Assembly (NCBI GenBank): GCA_029983755.1 | Contig: JASBYX010000048.1 | Coordinates: 1 to 7,496, forward strand | DNA: 7,496 bases | Origin: Anaerovoracaceae bacterium | GTDB lineage: Bacteria > Bacillota > Clostridia > Peptostreptococcales > Anaerovoracaceae | Direction: 5' to 3' | Shown here: positions 6,516 through 7,496 of the stretch, piece after piece | How positions within the stretch are numbered: position 1 is the stretch's first letter | Layout: the number at the start of each line of letters is the position of its first letter | Made by a program: the position numbers and the translations under genes | The notes under the pieces: generated by a model | What the model was told of the DNA's origin: nothing | What the model saw: the letters and a program-made list of their open reading frames with translations, nothing else | The model's database searches: none

Positions 6516-7223
6516 CTATGCTATTTCCAGGGCGATCTCCATCATCTGAGTGAAAGTTGTCTGCCTCTCCTCTGCTGTGCACCCTTCACCTGTGAACGGA
6601 TCATCAGAAATTGTACAGATGCACAGAGCATTTTTACCGGCTCTCGCTGCTTCCATGTACAGAGCTGCAGCCTCCATTTCAACAGCCAAAACCCCCATGT
6701 CTCTCCACTTTCCAAGCGGAAGAGAAGCATCATAAAATGTGTCTGACGAATATATGTTACCAATATGCGGTGTAATCCCCATTGCCCTAGCAGCCTCTTC
6801 AGCCTTTTTGATAAGCTCAAAGCTGGCGATAGGAGCAAATGTACCGGAAAGATCATACTGATTAGCATAGTTTGAATTGGTACAAGCACCTGAACCGAAA
6901 ACTATATCTCTAACCTTTACATCTTTTCCAACCGCACCGGCAGAACCGATTCTTATAATATTCTTCACATCGTAAAAATTAAAAAGTTCGTGGGAATAAA
7001 TTCCCATGGATGGCATACCCATCCCTGATGCCATAACTGAAACTCTCTTTCCCTTGTAAGTTCCCGTGTGCCCGTTAACCCCACGAACATTGTTAACAAG
7101 GACAGCATCCTCAAGAAAGGTCTCAGCTATAAATTTAGCCCTAAGTGGGTCCCCGGGCATTAGTACAGTTTCTGCAAAATCTTCTTTCTTCGCAGTAATA
7201 TGCGGTGTAGGTATGTTACTCAT
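6516..7223 (-). CDS. deoD: Purine nucleoside phosphorylase, DeoD type
   Basis: The 235-residue protein belongs to the hexameric bacterial DeoD family, which splits purine (deoxy)nucleosides with phosphate into free base and (deoxy)ribose-1-phosphate in the salvage pathway. Visible motifs in order are TPHITAKKEDFAE, MPGDPLRAKFIAE (phosphate-binding region, R28), MGMPSMGIYSHEL, IRIGSAGAV (R91 phosphate contact), the nucleoside-contact EMEAAALY (182-189) and ISDDPFTGE with the catalytic-type S206-D207, followed by R220. The length matches the family. An ATG four codons upstream (7235) is disfavoured because the GGAGG at 7229-7233 sits 5 bases before the chosen ATG, and the family usually begins close to TPHI. 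It follows tRNA-Thr by 73 bases with no convincing promoter of its own, so it may be transcribed from the tRNA promoter. Confidence 0.95.
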   Translation of the reverse strand: MSNIPTPHITAKKEDFAETVLMPGDPLRAKFIAETFLEDAVLVNNVRGVNGHTGTYKGKRVSVMASGMGMPSMGIYSHELFNFYDVKNIIRIGSAGAVGKDVKVRDIVFGSGACTNSNYANQYDLSGTFAPIASFELIKKAEEAARAMGITPHIGNIYSSDTFYDASLPLGKWRDMGVLAVEMEAAALYMEAARAGKNALCICTISDDPFTGEGCTAEERQTTFTQMMEIALEIA

Positions 7224-7228
7224 AAAAT

Positions 7229-7233
7229 CCTCC
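7229..7233 (-). promoter_or_regulatory. Ribosome binding site of deoD
   Basis: GGAGG followed by ATTTT and ATG selects the start at 7223 over the in-frame ATG at 7235, whose own upstream AAGGAG is only about one base away. Confidence 0.75.
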
Positions 7234-7296
7234 ATACTCCTTCACTAAAGTCCGGCTATAAAGCAAATCGATAGGAAGGTGAAGTTAAGTGAAAAA

Positions 7297-7372
7297 TGGA
7301 GCTCCCGACCGGGCTTGAACCAGCGACCTGCTCGTTACGAATGAGCTGCTCTACCAACTGAGCTACGGAAGC
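7297..7372 (-). tRNA. tRNA-Thr (anticodon CGT)
   Basis: The 76-base gene folds as a full cloverleaf. The acceptor GCTTCCG/CGGGAGC has one T-G pair, the D arm is GCTC/GAGC with AGTTGGTA, the anticodon loop is TTCGTAA (anticodon CGT, reading ACG, threonine), the variable loop is AGGTC and the T arm is GCTGG TTCAAGC CCGGT. The discriminator is T and CCA is encoded (7297-7299). The anticodon stem GCTCA/CGAGC leaves an A31-C39 mismatch next to the loop. Confidence 0.93.
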
Positions 7373-7384
7373 ACCTTCACATAT

Positions 7385-7413
7385 ATTTTAAAATCTTTGG
7401 TATTTGTTGTCAA
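7385..7413 (-). promoter_or_regulatory. Promoter of tRNA-Thr
   Basis: A consensus TTGACA (7408-7413) is followed after exactly 17 bases by TAAAAT (7385-7390). The start point would be near 7378, only about 6 bases before the mature tRNA 5' end. This promoter may also serve deoD. Confidence 0.85.
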
Positions 7414-7450
7414 GGCAAGAAGTCACTACCCTACGATTACCTTTTGATTC

Positions 7451-7496
7451 AAAAATGATATTGTCCCAGTGTATCGAAAATGAAATTGTCCCAAGT
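7451..7496. repeat. Two direct-repeat units at the window edge, resembling insertion-sequence end repeats
   Basis: AATGATATTGTCCCAGT and AATGAAATTGTCCCAAGT recur with a 25-base period (the TGA of each unit at 7456 and 7481). No reading frame is attached within the window; the element, if any, continues beyond the edge. Clustered short repeats with GGGACA/TGTCCC cores occur at the ends of some insertion sequences, but I cannot name the family. Confidence 0.4.

Noticed and set aside
6542..6889. Minus-strand open frame of 115 codons inside deoD
   Set aside because: It is out of frame with deoD, which has full family motifs; this is an overlapping shadow.
1..7496. CRISPR array or defence island
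   Set aside because: No regularly spaced direct-repeat array or cas gene is present; the only repeats are the two 25-base-period units at the right edge, and the single ORF6N protein is not enough to call a defence system.

Overview
The window looks like a chromosomal segment of an anaerobic low-to-mid GC Firmicute, most likely a Clostridia/Eubacteriales member. The grounds are strong AGGAGG-type ribosome binding sites, TTGACA/TATAAT promoters, a tRNA gene with encoded CCA, and an ornithine-racemase-type enzyme typical of amino-acid-fermenting clostridia. The exact genus cannot be read from the sequence. Every gene I can support lies on the minus strand, so transcription runs from the right end toward the left.

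Right end to left: two direct-repeat units (about 7451-7496) resembling insertion-sequence end repeats; a good sigma-70-type promoter (7385-7413) driving tRNA-Thr(CGT) (7297-7372); deoD, a purine nucleoside phosphorylase (6516-7223); a hairpin terminator or attenuator (6442-6465); maf, a nucleotide pyrophosphatase (5654-6418); an AT-rich phage-type ORF6N gene that starts at TTG and appears internally shortened (4933-5568); a 171-base intergenic region with a promoter and an inverted repeat (4814-4862); a 1192-residue double acyl-CoA-synthetase-like protein (1183-4761); and a PLP-dependent alanine/ornithine racemase-family gene (83-1183). The last 82 bases hold no gene.

deoD and maf form a nucleotide salvage and house-cleaning pair. 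The large synthetase and the racemase overlap at TAATG and are almost certainly co-translated, which predicts a shared role that neither family name explains. The ORF6N gene sits between these two units and differs from them in composition, which suggests horizontal acquisition.

The strongest unusual signal is the large synthetase. Its N-terminal half keeps the adenylation motifs checked (P-loop, A5, the TGD aspartate, the hinge arginine and the C-terminal lysine). Its C-terminal half is a clear duplicate that has lost the P-loop, the ribose-binding aspartate and the C-terminal catalytic lysine while keeping the fold-defining segments. It therefore looks like a catalytic domain fused to a pseudo-adenylation domain, coupled to an amino-acid racemase.
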